Part shown: positions 34,783 to 41,237 of the stretch, in pieces
Position numbering within the stretch: position 1 is the first letter of the stretch
How the letters are laid out: every line of letters starts with the position of its first letter
Assembly (NCBI GenBank): GCA_041658405.1
Contig: JBBAAG010000021.1
Location: 1-41,237, forward strand
Source: Elusimicrobiota bacterium
GTDB lineage: Bacteria; Elusimicrobiota; UBA5214; JBBAAG01
Length of the DNA stretch: 41,237 nucleotides
Direction: 5' to 3'
Program-made: the position numbers and the translations under genes
The notes under the pieces: generated by a model
Databases searched by the model: none
Seen by the model: the letters and a program-made list of their open reading frames with translations, nothing else
What the model was told of the DNA's origin: nothing

Positions 34783-34811
34783 TTGACTTTTTTAGTGTCT
34801 GAACTTATAAT
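34783..34811 (+). promoter_or_regulatory. Strong promoter for HEPN/MNT module
   Basis: TTGACT (34783-34788), a 17 bp spacer and consensus TATAAT (34806-34811). The ATG of the HEPN gene follows 8 nt later, so the mRNA would be leaderless or nearly so. Confidence 0.6.
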
Positions 34812-34819
34812 AAGTAGGT

Positions 34820-35206
34820 ATGAAAAAAAGCGAAATCATTAAATACTGGATAACAACTTCAGATGATAATTTTGTTACTATGGAACACATGTATAGGAGC
34901 AAAGATTATTCCTGGTCGTTATTCCTTGGGCATTTAGTAATAGAAAAACTACTAAAAGCGTATTAAGTAAAGATGATCAATAACAACACGCCATTTATTC
35001 ACAATCTGGTAAGAATTGCAGAATTGTCCGGCTTGAAATTAACAATACCGCAAAAAGAGCTGTTAACAGAAGTAACATCCTTCAACATATCTGCCAGGTA
35101 CCCTGACTATAAAAAACGGTTTCACCAAAAGTGTACTCAAAAATATGCACAACAATACATAAAGCATATAAAGGAATTCCGGTTATGGCTAAAAGACAAA
35201 ATATAG
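34820..35206 (+). pseudogene. HEPN-domain protein gene interrupted by in-frame stop
   Basis: A single reading frame from ATG 34820 to the stop at 35206 encodes a HEPN domain of the COG2250 type (KYWITTSDDNF, WSLFLGHLVIEKLLKA, IHNLVRIAEL-like HNLVRIAELSGL, NISARYPDYK). It is broken by TAA at 34964-34966 (codon 49), where related proteins have a short aromatic or aliphatic residue after KAY. A restart at ATG 34973 could make only the C-terminal 77 residues. HEPN proteins are RNase-like toxins paired with MNT nucleotidyltransferases, and the MNT partner overlaps by 22 bp. The break may be inactivation of the toxin, a sequencing error or a suppressed stop. Confidence 0.8.
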
Positions 35207-35508
35207 AAGATATAAAAGAAATTGCGGTAGAGTACGTTGCGTTACTGCAAAAACATGGGATTAAGGTAGTCGCTGCATATTTGTTTGGTTCTTATGTCAA
35301 AAAGACTCACCACCAATATAGCGATATTGATTTGGCGATTGTGTTACCTCAAAAAGCTGTTGACCCGGTAGATGACCGTGTAAGATTGATGAAATACACC
35401 TGGGATATTGATACCAGAATCGAACCTCATCCGTTTGCAAAGGTAGAGTTTACTCGTTCAAACCCGTTTGCTTACGAGATAATCACTACTGGAACCAAGT
35501 TGACGTAA
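35185..35508 (+). CDS. MNT-type minimal nucleotidyltransferase (antitoxin-like)
   Basis: 107-residue minimal nucleotidyltransferase. The NTase signature is AYLFGSYVKK (Gly35-Ser36) followed by YSDIDLAIV (Asp47, Asp49). Such proteins partner HEPN toxins and can neutralise them by transferring nucleotides to the toxin. The frame opens at 35131, but ATG 35185 has AAGGAA 8 nt upstream and starts at the normal family position. It overlaps the HEPN frame. If the HEPN gene is dead, this antitoxin gene is orphaned. Its gene is followed by repeat copy R2. Confidence 0.87.
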   Translation: MAKRQNIEDIKEIAVEYVALLQKHGIKVVAAYLFGSYVKKTHHQYSDIDLAIVLPQKAVDPVDDRVRLMKYTWDIDTRIEPHPFAKVEFTRSNPFAYEIITTGTKLT

Positions 35509-35546
35509 TATGTGCAAGATAAGAGTAGTTTTTCCGGTACTACTTA

Positions 35547-35596
35547 TACACCCTGTCCCATAAACCAGGTTCTGATGGCATCCAATCCCCTCCAGT
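35547..35596 (+). repeat. Island repeat R2
   Basis: About 50 bp. Its 42-base core (ACACCCTGTCCC, ATAAACCAGG, TTCTGATGGC, ATCCAATCCC) is identical to the copy at 36879-36920 and about 85% like the copy at 37790-37840. It follows the HEPN/MNT module and is fused on its right to the 28 bp repeat 35596-35623. Confidence 0.9.
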
Positions 35597-35623
35597 TTTT
35601 ACTCCGTCGTGACAATTTCTGTT
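35596..35623 (+). repeat. Direct repeat flanking HEPN/MNT module, right copy
   Basis: Matches 34746-34775 with one 1-base deletion and one C/T change. A promoter with a TTGACT -35 box follows in both places. Confidence 0.7.
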
Positions 35624-35651
35624 TTGACTTCACATACACATTTGGTAGAAT
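35624..35651 (+). promoter_or_regulatory. Promoter for unknown gene pair
   Basis: TTGACT (35624-35629), a 16 bp spacer and TAGAAT (35646-35651), directly after the repeat. The leader to ATG 35691 is about 33 nt and carries GGGAGAA as SD. Confidence 0.5.
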
Positions 35652-35690
35652 ATCCGTGTCAAGAGACAACAAAGTATGGGAGAAAGTTAA

Positions 35691-36068
35691 ATGTTGAATA
35701 CCTTGTCTAAAATACGAAAGAGAACTACATCCAAAACCAAGAAACGTGTCAAAGAAAACATGTTAAACAAAGATATTACTTATGAACAATGGAAAAATTT
35801 ATCTTGGCGTCAAAAACAAGATTTAATAAATAATTATTTTTGGCCAACTATGTATCATGCCGGAATCGACCACAATAATAATGTTATTAAAGGAATTCTT
35901 AATGAATTCAAAGAAAAAATAAAAGGGAAAAGTTCTATGATAAGAAACATTGAAATGCGTTGGGAACGAACTTACTTTTTAGAAATATTTGTTACAATGA
36001 AAAAAGGATACAAGATTAGATTGCCTCATAAATTCGATATATTCTTTATATACAAAGAATATAAATAG
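35691..36068 (+). CDS. Small hypothetical protein in island module 2
   Basis: 125 residues with a strongly basic N-terminus (KIRKRTTSKTKKRVK, about 7-21), then YEQWKNLSWRQKQDLINNYFW and a C-terminal beta-like region ending FDIFFIYKEYK. No family recognised. The ATG at 35691 is supported by GGGAGAA. The sequence is clearly more AT-rich than the flanking chromosome. It is 19 bp from the next gene and shares its promoter. By position in a repeat-bounded module beside two nucleotidyltransferase modules it could be one half of a toxin-antitoxin or immunity pair; that is inference only. Confidence 0.6.
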   Translation: MLNTLSKIRKRTTSKTKKRVKENMLNKDITYEQWKNLSWRQKQDLINNYFWPTMYHAGIDHNNNVIKGILNEFKEKIKGKSSMIRNIEMRWERTYFLEIFVTMKKGYKIRLPHKFDIFFIYKEYK

Positions 36069-36087
36069 AAACTAATCAGGTACAGGT

Positions 36088-36894
36088 ATGCTAAACAAAG
36101 AATATTTTAAAACTTTTGAAATAGCTGTGAAAAAATATTTCAGGGGAATTGCCAAAAAATATTCTTGTGAGATGAGACGGATAAAAGATTCTGAATTTGA
36201 ATTACATTCAGATAAATATAATATCAAAATAGTAATGTGCTCAGAAAATGTTCCTATCGTCTCTGTTAGCATTGTGCCTAATCCAAATATATATAAGAGA
36301 CTCGGAAATAAAGAGTTTGGTATCCGCTACATTGCAAAATATGGAAATCCCAACTTAGATATTGGTCTCCAAGAAATTCATAATATGGCACAACTTTATA
36401 GTTCCGTAGAAAAACAAGCAGCTACACTGGAAATATACTGTAAAAAGATTCTAGAAGGCGATCTTTCTGAGTGGCGGAAAATAGCTAAAATGTTCAAGAA
36501 AGAAATGAATAATATAATGAAAAATACAACAACAGCAAACAAATTAATTGGAAAAAGTGTTATTTTGAGTATAGGAGACCCATGGGATTTTGAAACTGAA
36601 CAAGGAACTGGTATATTAAAAGCTACTATTATTGCTATTAAAAAAGATAATTTTCTATTGAAGTTAGAAAAGATTGTAGTATTCAGAAATGTCGAATGTG
36701 AATATCTAGTGGCATCTACAAGATATCATGTTGATATTTGGGATGAGATATCAAAGAATAAACCTGTTACAATAGCTGCAACTGTGATTAGTAAAGATAG
36801 GGCTTTAGGAAAAGATCCTTTTGATCTTTCTTGGTGGCGTGGGGGTATTGGTTTATTAGGAGATATGACATTAATTACACACCCTGTCCCATAA
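36088..36894 (+). CDS. Hypothetical protein in island module 2, stop codon inside repeat
   Basis: 268 residues, AT-rich, no family recognised. Two parts are suggested: an N-terminal mixed alpha/beta part (1-125) containing SVSIVPNPNIYKRLG and a helical middle (DLSEWRKIAKMFKKEMNN), and a C-terminal beta-rich part from LIGKSVILSIGDPWDF. The last residues HPVP and the TAA stop are encoded by repeat R3, so the repeat has become part of the gene. A purine-rich AGGTACAGG precedes the ATG. There is no signal peptide or membrane segment. Probably co-transcribed with the gene at 35691. Confidence 0.65.
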   Translation: MLNKEYFKTFEIAVKKYFRGIAKKYSCEMRRIKDSEFELHSDKYNIKIVMCSENVPIVSVSIVPNPNIYKRLGNKEFGIRYIAKYGNPNLDIGLQEIHNMAQLYSSVEKQAATLEIYCKKILEGDLSEWRKIAKMFKKEMNNIMKNTTTANKLIGKSVILSIGDPWDFETEQGTGILKATIIAIKKDNFLLKLEKIVVFRNVECEYLVASTRYHVDIWDEISKNKPVTIAATVISKDRALGKDPFDLSWWRGGIGLLGDMTLITHPVP

Positions 36895-36928
36895 ACCAGG
36901 TTCTGATGGCATCCAATCCCTTCCAAGT
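36879..36928 (+). repeat. Island repeat R3
   Basis: About 50 bp; the first 42 bases are identical to R2 (35550-35590 region), then it diverges (TTCCAAGT versus CTCCAGT). It starts inside the 3' end of the gene at 36088-36894 and provides its stop codon. Confidence 0.9.
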
Positions 36929-36991
36929 TTACCAAATGCATTATTTCGCCTTTTCTTCAGTAATTTATGACGAGAGCAGTATCTCTCAAAC

Positions 36992-37019
36992 TTGAAAAAG
37001 AAACTTATTGTGATATAAT
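36992..37019 (+). promoter_or_regulatory. Promoter for nucleotidyltransferase module, leaderless arrangement
   Basis: TTGAAA (36992-36997), a 16 bp spacer and consensus TATAAT (37014-37019). The ATG begins at 37026, where transcription should start, and no SD is present, so a leaderless mRNA is predicted. Confidence 0.6.
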
Positions 37020-37025
37020 ATATGT

Positions 37026-37583
37026 ATGGATTTCAAAAAAGTATTTAATTTATTGGTACCCGCGTTTACAGCACAAAATATTGAGTTTGCGTTAATCGGA
37101 GGATTTGCAGTGAGTTTATCAGGGTTTATACGTACAACTATTGACATCGATTTCATGATTTTTTCAACTCAAGCAAGCAGCGTTGATAAAATTATGAAAA
37201 GTTTTGGATATGAGATTAGGCATAAGTCTGTAGATGTGATAAATTATGTTTCGCCGCTTAAACCGTTAGGCGAAGTGGATTTTTTGCTGGCGCATAGAAA
37301 ATATGCGGTTGCAATGCTTAACCGCGCGAAAGTAAAAGAGTTGTTCAACGGCGAGTTTAAAGTTAAAGCGTTACTTTCAGAAGACATAATTGGATTGAAA
37401 GTACAATCTATTGCTAACGATCCGGAACGGTATAACAAAGACATCGTTGATATTGAAAACTTAGTGAAAGCAAATAAAGATGTGATAGACCACAAGAAGT
37501 TACGAGAATACTTTGAACTATTTGACCGTTTAGATGAATACAACAAGTTGGTACATAAACTTGGGGGTAAAGATGCTAAGTAA
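37026..37583 (+). CDS. AbiEii-like nucleotidyltransferase
   Basis: 185-residue nucleotidyltransferase-fold protein. The signature is FALIGGFAVSLSGFIRTTIDIDFMI, with Gly25-Gly26 and Asp40/Asp42 as phosphate and metal ligands, followed by the third acidic position in LGEVDFLLA and the helical block LLSEDIIGLKVQSI. This arrangement matches the AbiEii/DUF6036-like group, which includes type IV toxin-antitoxin toxins and abortive-infection proteins. The small gene at 37573 overlaps its end and is probably its partner. The start ATG 37026 is fixed by the promoter position. Whether it modifies tRNA, protein or nothing is unknown. Confidence 0.85.
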   Translation: MDFKKVFNLLVPAFTAQNIEFALIGGFAVSLSGFIRTTIDIDFMIFSTQASSVDKIMKSFGYEIRHKSVDVINYVSPLKPLGEVDFLLAHRKYAVAMLNRAKVKELFNGEFKVKALLSEDIIGLKVQSIANDPERYNKDIVDIENLVKANKDVIDHKKLREYFELFDRLDEYNKLVHKLGGKDAK

Positions 37584-37776
37584 CCGTGATAAACGCGAGA
37601 TGCGAAAAGATGCACAGTCAAAAACGCGGCGTAAACATTTCTCTGTTGTATCTCCGTATCGTGAAATTCAATTGGACGAGTATATAAAATGGCTTACCGA
37701 TGTGCAAACAATGGTGGGAAATGTTAAAACTGTCACTCCGCGTAAGTTCAAGACATGGAACTTATGTAAACTTTAA
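37573..37776 (+). CDS. Small partner of AbiEii-like nucleotidyltransferase
   Basis: 67 residues from ATG 37573, which has GGGGGT just upstream and overlaps the nucleotidyltransferase stop by 11 bp. The N-terminus is basic (NRDKREMRKDAQSKTRRKHF), followed by a helical ELDEYI-like segment LDEYIKWLTDVQTMVG. I recognise no named family, but small genes of this kind often follow AbiEii-like nucleotidyltransferases. Its size, charge and translational coupling suit an antitoxin or substrate adaptor. Followed within 15 bp by repeat R4. Confidence 0.7.
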   Translation: MLSNRDKREMRKDAQSKTRRKHFSVVSPYREIQLDEYIKWLTDVQTMVGNVKTVTPRKFKTWNLCKL

Positions 37777-37789
37777 AATTTAACTTCTT

Positions 37790-37840
37790 ACACAGGCTGT
37801 CCCACAAACCAGGTTCTGATGGCGTCTAATCCTCTCCAGT
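37790..37840 (+). repeat. Island repeat R4
   Basis: A 51 bp variant of R2/R3: CTGTCCCACAAACCAGG, TTCTGATGGCGTCTAATCC, TCTCCAGT. It closes the third module and marks the right border of the AT-rich island; the following gene has normal chromosomal composition. Confidence 0.88.
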
Positions 37841-37964
37841 TGATTTTTTACAAAATACCATAAATGTTATGAAATGACACGTTGCTGGTTTATTATAGAA
37901 CAACTCTTCAATATTTTGATAAGATATCATAAATAAATCATAAAAAATGAGATAGGGGGGAAGG

Positions 37965-39101
37965 ATGATACCGAAAGAACGTATGCTCACCGCGATGCGG
38001 AACGGTAAACCGGACTACGTACCTGTTGCCCCGGACATGTCAAACATGATCCCGTGTAGGTTAACCAAAAAACCGTTTTGGGACATATATTTGTATAACA
38101 ACCCGCCGAAGTGGAAGGCGTATATCGACGCCGTAAAATATTTTGGGTTTGACGGCTGGCTCGAGGCAGTCCCGGTGTCGTACTCGCCGGAACCCGTACC
38201 TGAATTGTTACCATCATTGTGGAAGGAAGCGATTATCCTGAAAACCGACGACCGTATTTACACGCGTAACCACAGGACAGTCAGCGGGAAAGAAGAATGG
38301 TCCCGCACGTGTAATGTTTACTATATCGATAACTCGCCAACACACGGGGTTGAGCTTAGTAAGCTTGGAATGCCAACCACTACGCCAACTGAATGGGAAG
38401 ATGTGAAGAAGGTTAACAACTATAAAGGTACCGACGCGTTCTATGAGGCGTATGAGTATATGGGTGACCGCGGGGTTGTAGGCCTTGCAGTACAGATGCC
38501 GGGTTTGAACATAAAAAACCCGGACTCTGTGTACGAGTATTATGATAATCCTAAGAAAGTTATCGCGCGGTGTGAGAAACAAACGGAGAACGCTATTGCT
38601 ACACTAAAAAAACATTTGGAGCTAAAACCTGATTTCATTCTTATAGGTAATTCAGGGCATATGCTCAGCAACCCTCCACCGATTTTCCGTGACCTTTCGT
38701 TATACGCGTTGAAAGAGTTTAGTAAGTTGTGTAAATCCGCGGGTATCCCTAGCCAGGTGCATTGTTGCGGGCCGGAGTACCAGCTCGTAAAAATCGCTGC
38801 GGAAGAAAGCGATCTTTCAAGCATTAATCCTCTGGAGATCCCGCCGATGGGCGACTGCGACCTCGCTAAAGTGAAGAAAGAGTTTGGGAATAAGATTAGC
38901 CTCATGGGTAACCTTCATACGACTGATGTTATGTTACGCGGTAGCGTGAAAGACGTGGAGAACGCAGCAAAAGCTGCTATTGACGCTGCGGCTCACGACG
39001 GCGGGTTTATACTTTCTACGGGCGATCAGTGCGGGCGCGATACGCCGGATGAAAACATTTTCGCAATGATAGAAACTGGAAGAAAATACGGGAAGTACTG
39101 A
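37965..39101 (+). CDS. Uroporphyrinogen decarboxylase-like (URO-D/MtaA family) protein
   Basis: 378 residues of the URO-D superfamily (PF01208), which includes heme URO-D and cobamide-dependent methyltransferases such as MtaA. N-terminal MIPKERMLTAMRNGKPDYVPV is typical. HCC at 266-268 (His-x-Cys) and Cys356 in GDQCGRDTPDENI form the pattern His-x-Cys...Cys used for Zn in the methyltransferase branch, so methyl transfer is more likely than heme synthesis. A strong AGGGGGGAAGG precedes the ATG. It stands alone on the plus strand, 14 bp from the convergent esterase gene. The methyl donor and acceptor are unknown. Confidence 0.88.
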   Translation: MIPKERMLTAMRNGKPDYVPVAPDMSNMIPCRLTKKPFWDIYLYNNPPKWKAYIDAVKYFGFDGWLEAVPVSYSPEPVPELLPSLWKEAIILKTDDRIYTRNHRTVSGKEEWSRTCNVYYIDNSPTHGVELSKLGMPTTTPTEWEDVKKVNNYKGTDAFYEAYEYMGDRGVVGLAVQMPGLNIKNPDSVYEYYDNPKKVIARCEKQTENAIATLKKHLELKPDFILIGNSGHMLSNPPPIFRDLSLYALKEFSKLCKSAGIPSQVHCCGPEYQLVKIAAEESDLSSINPLEIPPMGDCDLAKVKKEFGNKISLMGNLHTTDVMLRGSVKDVENAAKAAIDAAAHDGGFILSTGDQCGRDTPDENIFAMIETGRKYGKY

Positions 39102-39115
39102 TAGTAGTGAAATAT

Positions 39116-40669
39116 TTATTTTGTTGCGGTAATCACACCTGGTGGTAATGGAACCAAAACATTGTCCCAGTTGTCAGTACGGAACGGTGACGCAGGTAAA
39201 CCTAACGAGTTGACAATATTGTTCACTGGCGCGATTGCCCATGCGTACCGCACAGCAACAGGGTTCTTTACTTCCGGCGCGGTTAGAGTAACCGTATCTT
39301 TTCCGGAGATAACCGTATCCGCGTTGTAGAACACTTTATCTTCTCCAGCTATGCAGAACCATAACGGTTTTTCGCCGGGTTTTGATACTTTTATACCATC
39401 AGCTGCATGAGTGAACTTAACATACGCTTTATTTTTGTTGTACTTAACAGAATCATATACCGGGCCGGAACATTCAATATTTTCGCTAAAGACAAGTTTA
39501 CGTGCGTGTAGTGATAACCGGTACCCAACCGTACTTTTATCTTTTGGATGTACGCTAACGTCACCGATGTCGAGAGTTACCACCATTCCGGTGTTTGGTA
39601 CGGTTTGCCAGGTACGCAATTGTGCTTCCTGGATAATTGACCACGCGCCTTTATCTTGTTTCTCAGGTTTACCGTAATACGCAAGCTGGACAAATATAAA
39701 CGGGAACTCGCCGATATTCCATGCTTGACGCCAACTGGTAATCATTGCAGGGAATAATTTGCCGTAATCCATTGTACGCAGGCTGTTATTCTCACCCTGA
39801 TACCAGATAACGCCTTTAATGGTGTAGTTCAATAACGGAGAGATCATTCCGTTATAACAAACTGACTGCCGTTGTGCTGCGCTGACTACCGGTTTCTTAA
39901 TAGTTTTTGGTGTATTATCAGCAAGTGCTGTAGGGTCGTAGTCAATATTTTCAGTTATTGTTTTCTTAACCGGTACGGGGACTTCTGTATAGGAATTTTC
40001 TAGTTCCACAATTTTTTTGTAATCTTCTGCCAATACCGGATTAGTAGTAAGTTCCTTTTGGCTCATCCAAGGTTCAATTGGCGTAGCGCCTACGGATGCG
40101 TTTATCAATCCTACAGGAACCTTTGTGGTGTCCACCATATTTTTACCGAAAAAGTATGCTACTCCGGAGTAGCTTAGTACTGTAGCGGGTAGGCATTCTG
40201 ACCATTTTGATATAGTTAATTCAAGTTCAGTAGTTGTACTTATCCTCGGGACTGTGAATATGCGGATTAACGGGTTAGTTGAGTTCGCTACGTCAAATGC
40301 TGCGTTTGATGTTTTTGACATTGGCCATGCCATGTTTGACTGTCCGCTGCAAACCCAAACATCGCCAACGAGGATATTATTAAGTTCAATAATATTTTTG
40401 CCGGAGATAACCATTTTGTGTGGCCCGCCGGGTTGAAGATTTTTCAGGAGTACCATCCATTTGCCGTCAATCCCGGGGGTTGCCTGTATTTTTTGATCGT
40501 TGAATTCAACGATTATCGTTTCATCTGTATCCGCATAACCCCATACCTTGGTTTCCATACCGCGCTGGAGGACCATGTTGTCAGAGAATAAACCCGAAAG
40601 TGTAACATTTGCGTATACTGGAGTGAATGAACTCAATAATATCAATACAAAAAATACTGTTAAAAACAT
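39116..40669 (-). CDS. Sialate O-acetylesterase-like secreted hydrolase, copy 1
   Basis: About 517 residues with a signal peptide (MFLTVFFVLILLSSFTPVYA), so exported. It belongs to the SGNH-fold sialate O-acetylesterase family (PF03629): catalytic Ser near 113 in VCSGQSNMAWPM, GVIWYQGENN, and Asp/His in DIGDVSVHPKDK. An N-terminal beta domain (LSGLFSDNMVLQRGM) and a C-terminal beta domain flank the esterase core. It would remove O-acetyl groups from sialic acid or plant-type glycans, making them accessible to hydrolases. The frame also allows GTG at 40675; ATG 40669 suits AGGTG. It directly follows a second, near-identical copy. Confidence 0.93.
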   Translation of the reverse strand: MFLTVFFVLILLSSFTPVYANVTLSGLFSDNMVLQRGMETKVWGYADTDETIIVEFNDQKIQATPGIDGKWMVLLKNLQPGGPHKMVISGKNIIELNNILVGDVWVCSGQSNMAWPMSKTSNAAFDVANSTNPLIRIFTVPRISTTTELELTISKWSECLPATVLSYSGVAYFFGKNMVDTTKVPVGLINASVGATPIEPWMSQKELTTNPVLAEDYKKIVELENSYTEVPVPVKKTITENIDYDPTALADNTPKTIKKPVVSAAQRQSVCYNGMISPLLNYTIKGVIWYQGENNSLRTMDYGKLFPAMITSWRQAWNIGEFPFIFVQLAYYGKPEKQDKGAWSIIQEAQLRTWQTVPNTGMVVTLDIGDVSVHPKDKSTVGYRLSLHARKLVFSENIECSGPVYDSVKYNKNKAYVKFTHAADGIKVSKPGEKPLWFCIAGEDKVFYNADTVISGKDTVTLTAPEVKNPVAVRYAWAIAPVNNIVNSLGLPASPFRTDNWDNVLVPLPPGVITATK

Positions 40670-40675
40670 AAACAC

Positions 40676-41237
40676 CTATTTCTTTAGTGCAACTATTCCC
40701 GGGGGTAATGGTACCGCAACGCCCATCCATTTATCCGTCCGGAACGGTGATGCAGGTAAACCTAATGAGTTGACAATATTATTTACCGGCGCAACTGCCC
40801 ATGCGTACCGTACAGCAACAGGGTTCTTAACTTCCGGCGCGGTGAGAGTAACCGTATCTTTTCCGGAGATTACCGCGTTCGCGTTGTAGAACACTTTGTC
40901 TTCACCCGCAATGCAGAACCATAACGGTTTTTCTCCCGGTTTCGAGATTTTTATACCGTCAGCCGTATGTGTAAACTTTATGTATGCCTTTTTGCCTTCA
41001 AACTTAACTGAATCATATATCGGCCCAGAAAATTCTATATTTTCGCCGAAAACTAGTTTCCGTGCGTGTAGTGATAACCGGTACCCAACCGTACTTTTGT
41101 CTTTTGGATGTATACTAGGGTCACCAACATCGATAGTTACTATCATCCCGGTGTTAGGTACTGACTGCCATGTGCGTAACTGCGCTTCCTGTATCAACGG
41201 CCATGAACCGTCATCCGGGTTTTCGGGTTTACCAAAA
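40676..41237 (-). CDS. Sialate O-acetylesterase-like hydrolase, copy 2 (5' end beyond window)
   Basis: The frame is open from the right edge to the TAG at 40676 (about 186 codons). It matches the C-terminal part of the gene at 39116-40669 almost throughout: LIQEAQLRTWQSVPNTGM, the catalytic DVGDPSIHPKDKST, and SLGLPASPFRTDKW, with a different last dozen residues. The two genes touch with no gap, so this is a recent-looking tandem duplication in one operon. The N-terminus with signal peptide and nucleophile is outside the window. Confidence 0.92.
   Translation of the reverse strand, partial: FGKPENPDDGSWPLIQEAQLRTWQSVPNTGMIVTIDVGDPSIHPKDKSTVGYRLSLHARKLVFGENIEFSGPIYDSVKFEGKKAYIKFTHTADGIKISKPGEKPLWFCIAGEDKVFYNANAVISGKDTVTLTAPEVKNPVAVRYAWAVAPVNNIVNSLGLPASPFRTDKWMGVAVPLPPGIVALKK

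Noticed and set aside
35547..35596. Integron attC site
   Set aside because: No clear RYYYAAC/GTRRRRY pair around a folded arm, and no integrase in the window. A cassette-like layout remains, so the mechanism is left open.
35512..35697. Open frame of 61 codons across repeat R2
   Set aside because: It runs through the repeat and the promoter of the next gene, has no SD or family resemblance, and starts right at the MNT stop.
36879..36928. Repeat R3 as a transposon end
   Set aside because: No matching inverted copy or transposase found in the window; a degenerate insertion-sequence end cannot be fully excluded without a database search.
35547..37840. CRISPR array
   Set aside because: Only three repeat copies, separated by 0.9-1.3 kb of genes; no regular spacers and no cas genes.

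Overview
The window reads as chromosomal DNA from an uncultured, probably anaerobic, Gram-negative-type saccharolytic bacterium. Supporting signs are a lipobox lipoprotein, Tat signals, secreted esterases, a multi-cluster Fe-S membrane protein and a complete GatCAB amidotransferase, which suggests transamidation for Gln-tRNA and/or Asn-tRNA. Shine-Dalgarno sequences of the AGGAG type are common, genes are tightly packed, and most run on the minus strand. I cannot assign a phylum; the gene mix recalls Elusimicrobiota/Omnitrophota/PVC-type candidate lineages, but that is a weak inference.

Layout. (1) 1-6837, minus: a sugar operon with an FGGY pentulose kinase, a GH36 alpha-galactosidase, an L-fucose/D-arabinose isomerase homologue and a second near-identical GH36 cut by the window edge. 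(2) 6975-12036: a mixed-strand block with a secreted EEP-family hydrolase, a thioredoxin-like protein, a DUF1460-type lipoprotein, an FAD oxidoreductase and a Cys-rich Gfo/Idh/MocA dehydrogenase. (3) 12058-19616, minus: sugar redox and isomerisation genes (SDR, three Gfo/Idh/MocA proteins, a TIM-barrel isomerase/epimerase, xylulokinase) with a YchF-like protein whose P-loop is destroyed. (4) 19728-29409, minus: a probable long operon pcrA-gatC-mpg-cyclophilin-gatA-gatB-phosphoesterase-DUF362-polyferredoxin, in which gat genes are interleaved with DNA repair and folding genes and end in a small Fe-S redox module. (5) 29467-34655, minus: a second, divergent UvrD-like helicase with an unrecognised N-terminal domain, and an 885-residue secreted protein of unknown function. 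(6) about 34721-37840, plus: an AT-rich accessory island. It begins at what looks like the 3' end of a tRNA/tmRNA gene and holds three small modules: HEPN/MNT with a broken HEPN, an unknown gene pair, and an AbiEii-like nucleotidyltransferase plus a small partner. Each module is followed by a copy of a ~50 bp repeat, and each has a promoter upstream. (7) 37965-41237: a URO-D/MtaA-like protein and two tandem sialate O-acetylesterase-like proteins, one cut by the right edge.

Together, regions 1, 3 and 7 describe deacetylation and galactoside cleavage of complex glycans followed by ketose isomerisation, phosphorylation and oxidation. The least explained part is the repeat-delimited island (6), which looks like a cassette array of toxin-antitoxin-type modules next to a tRNA-like attachment scar. 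No rRNA, complete tRNA, CRISPR array or intact transposase was seen. No gene-free stretch exceeds about 190 bases.
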